Source of the DNA: Candidatus Omnitrophota bacterium
GTDB taxonomy: Bacteria; Omnitrophota; Gorgyraeia; JACOVV01
Assembly: GCA_023248175.1 (NCBI GenBank)
Contig: JAHFFC010000031.1
Span: forward strand, 1-6,814
Reading direction: 5' to 3'
DNA: 6,814 nucleotides
Of the stretch, positions 6,632-6,814 are shown in pieces (position 1 is the stretch's first letter; the number at the start of each line of letters is the position of its first letter). The notes below the pieces were generated by a model that did no database searches, was not told the origin of the DNA, and saw only the letters and a list, made by a program, of their open reading frames with translations. The translations under genes and the position numbers were made by a program.

Positions 6632-6639
6632 CTCACCTT
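6632..6639 (-). promoter_or_regulatory. Ribosome binding site of the MFS gene, supplied by the inserted element
   Basis: AAGGTGAG on the minus strand (plus ctcacctt) matches the AGGTGA part of the anti-Shine-Dalgarno complement. It ends 7 nt before the ATG at 6624, and those 7 nt are exactly the target-site duplication. The site is the outer half of the element's terminal inverted repeat, so it can pair with the opposite terminus in the transcript. Confidence 0.65.
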
Positions 6640-6739
6640 ACGCAGTGCTGTCATTCTGAACGAACCGTAGTGAAGTGCCCGCCTCAGGCGAAAAGAACCC
6701 CCTGAAGGTGGGACACAGGGGACTGCTGCGTAACATGAG
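6632..6739. mobile_element. MITE-like element, copy 2 (108 bp), in the MFS 5' leader
   Basis: Terminal inverted repeats are ctcaccttacgcagt (6632-6646) and gctgcgtaacatgag (6725-6739), matching at 12 of 15 positions. A perfect 7-bp direct repeat ATTTTTA flanks it (6625-6631 and 6740-6746). It is in the same orientation as copy 1 and shares 67 of its first 70 bp. The inner part differs: CCCCTG and CAGGGG (about 6699-6720) form a stem where copy 1 has CCCCA and TGGGG. No coding capacity for a transposase is present. The flanking repeat is AT-only and so weaker evidence by itself, but two copies with the same duplication length reinforce each other. Confidence 0.82.
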
Positions 6740-6745
6740 ATTTTT

Positions 6746-6774
6746 ATTTTACTCTAGTTGACTTTTAGTTACAA
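6746..6774 (-). promoter_or_regulatory. Predicted promoter of the MFS gene
   Basis: Minus-strand TTGTAA (6769-6774, four of six consensus) and TAAAAT (6746-6751, five of six) are spaced 17 bp. Transcription would begin near 6739, the outer edge of element copy 2, making the whole element the 5' leader. It overlaps the plus-strand promoter almost completely. Confidence 0.5.
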
Positions 6775-6775
6775 T
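6748..6775 (+). promoter_or_regulatory. Predicted divergent promoter for the right-edge gene
   Basis: Plus-strand TTTACT (6748-6753, four of six) and TACAAT (6770-6775, five of six) are spaced 16 bp. A start near 6782 would give a leader of about 19 nt containing the AAGGAGGG ribosome binding site. TTGACT at 6758-6763 is an alternative -35 but has no good -10 at proper spacing. Confidence 0.35.
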
Positions 6776-6789
6776 GAAGAATCCAATGC

Positions 6790-6797
6790 AAGGAGGG
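6790..6797 (+). promoter_or_regulatory. Ribosome binding site of the right-edge gene
   Basis: AAGGAGGG is a near-perfect Shine-Dalgarno sequence. Its GGAGG core ends 4 nt before the ATG at 6801, slightly short but usable. It is the strongest ribosome binding site in the window. Confidence 0.6.
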
Positions 6798-6800
6798 TCC

Positions 6801-6814
6801 ATGGAATTTCTAAA
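6801..6814 (+). CDS. Start of an unidentified plus-strand gene, cut by the window edge
   Basis: Only M-E-F-L and part of a fifth codon are visible, so no function can be given. The ATG at 6801 is chosen because AAGGAGGG lies just upstream. In-frame ATGs at 6774 and 6786 would add nine or five residues (MKNPMQGGS), but the first overlaps the predicted -10 box and neither has a Shine-Dalgarno. It is divergent from the MFS gene. Confidence 0.5.

Noticed and set aside
6625..6654. Longer N-terminus for the MFS gene (ATG 6654)
   Set aside because: The ten added residues come from the inserted element; ATG 6624 has a Shine-Dalgarno at 7 nt and starts at the typical MFS N-terminus.

Overview
The window looks like chromosomal DNA of a Gram-negative bacterium with a menaquinol- or ubiquinol-oxidising bc-type respiratory chain. 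GC is moderate by eye and genes are tightly packed. Protein style (b6-like cytochrome b, enlarged subunit IV, multihaem c cytochrome) resembles anaerobic or facultative lineages such as Nitrospirota, Omnitrophota, Planctomycetota or deltaproteobacteria. I cannot fix the phylum from sequence alone.

Nearly everything is on the minus strand, so the window reads from right to left. At 5350-6624 is a TetA/DHA1-like MFS transporter. Its stop codon lies inside the -35 box of a perfect-consensus sigma70-type promoter (TTGACA-16-TATAAT, 5326-5353). That promoter drives a five-gene cytochrome bc operon: a membrane-anchored HEAT-repeat protein (4445-5317), a Rieske iron-sulfur protein (3924-4448), a b6-like cytochrome b (3139-3912), an enlarged subunit IV-like cytochrome b C-terminal half (1845-2927), and a coiled-coil multihaem cytochrome c running off the left edge (1-1841, six CxxCH motifs visible). 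The genes are coupled by overlaps or gaps of a few bases, except for one 211-bp gap between the two cytochrome b halves.

That gap and the MFS leader each hold a copy of the same short element: 122 bp at 2996-3117 and 108 bp at 6632-6739. Both copies have about 15-bp imperfect terminal inverted repeats, and each is flanked by a perfect 7-bp direct repeat (TTGTAAT and ATTTTTA). This is the signature of a small non-autonomous (MITE-like) transposable element. One copy landed in an array of 7-bp tandem repeats inside the bc operon. The other landed directly between the MFS promoter and the MFS ATG, where its terminus supplies the Shine-Dalgarno sequence and its inverted repeats could sequester it. 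I regard this as the most notable structure in the window.

Together the operon should encode a quinol:cytochrome c oxidoreductase. Quinol is oxidised at the Qo site (Rieske plus APWY motif), electrons cross the membrane through haems bL and bH (plus a possible haem ci at Cys57), and the multihaem cytochrome carries electrons onward in the periplasm. At the right edge a divergent plus-strand gene begins at 6801, with a promoter that overlaps the MFS promoter.
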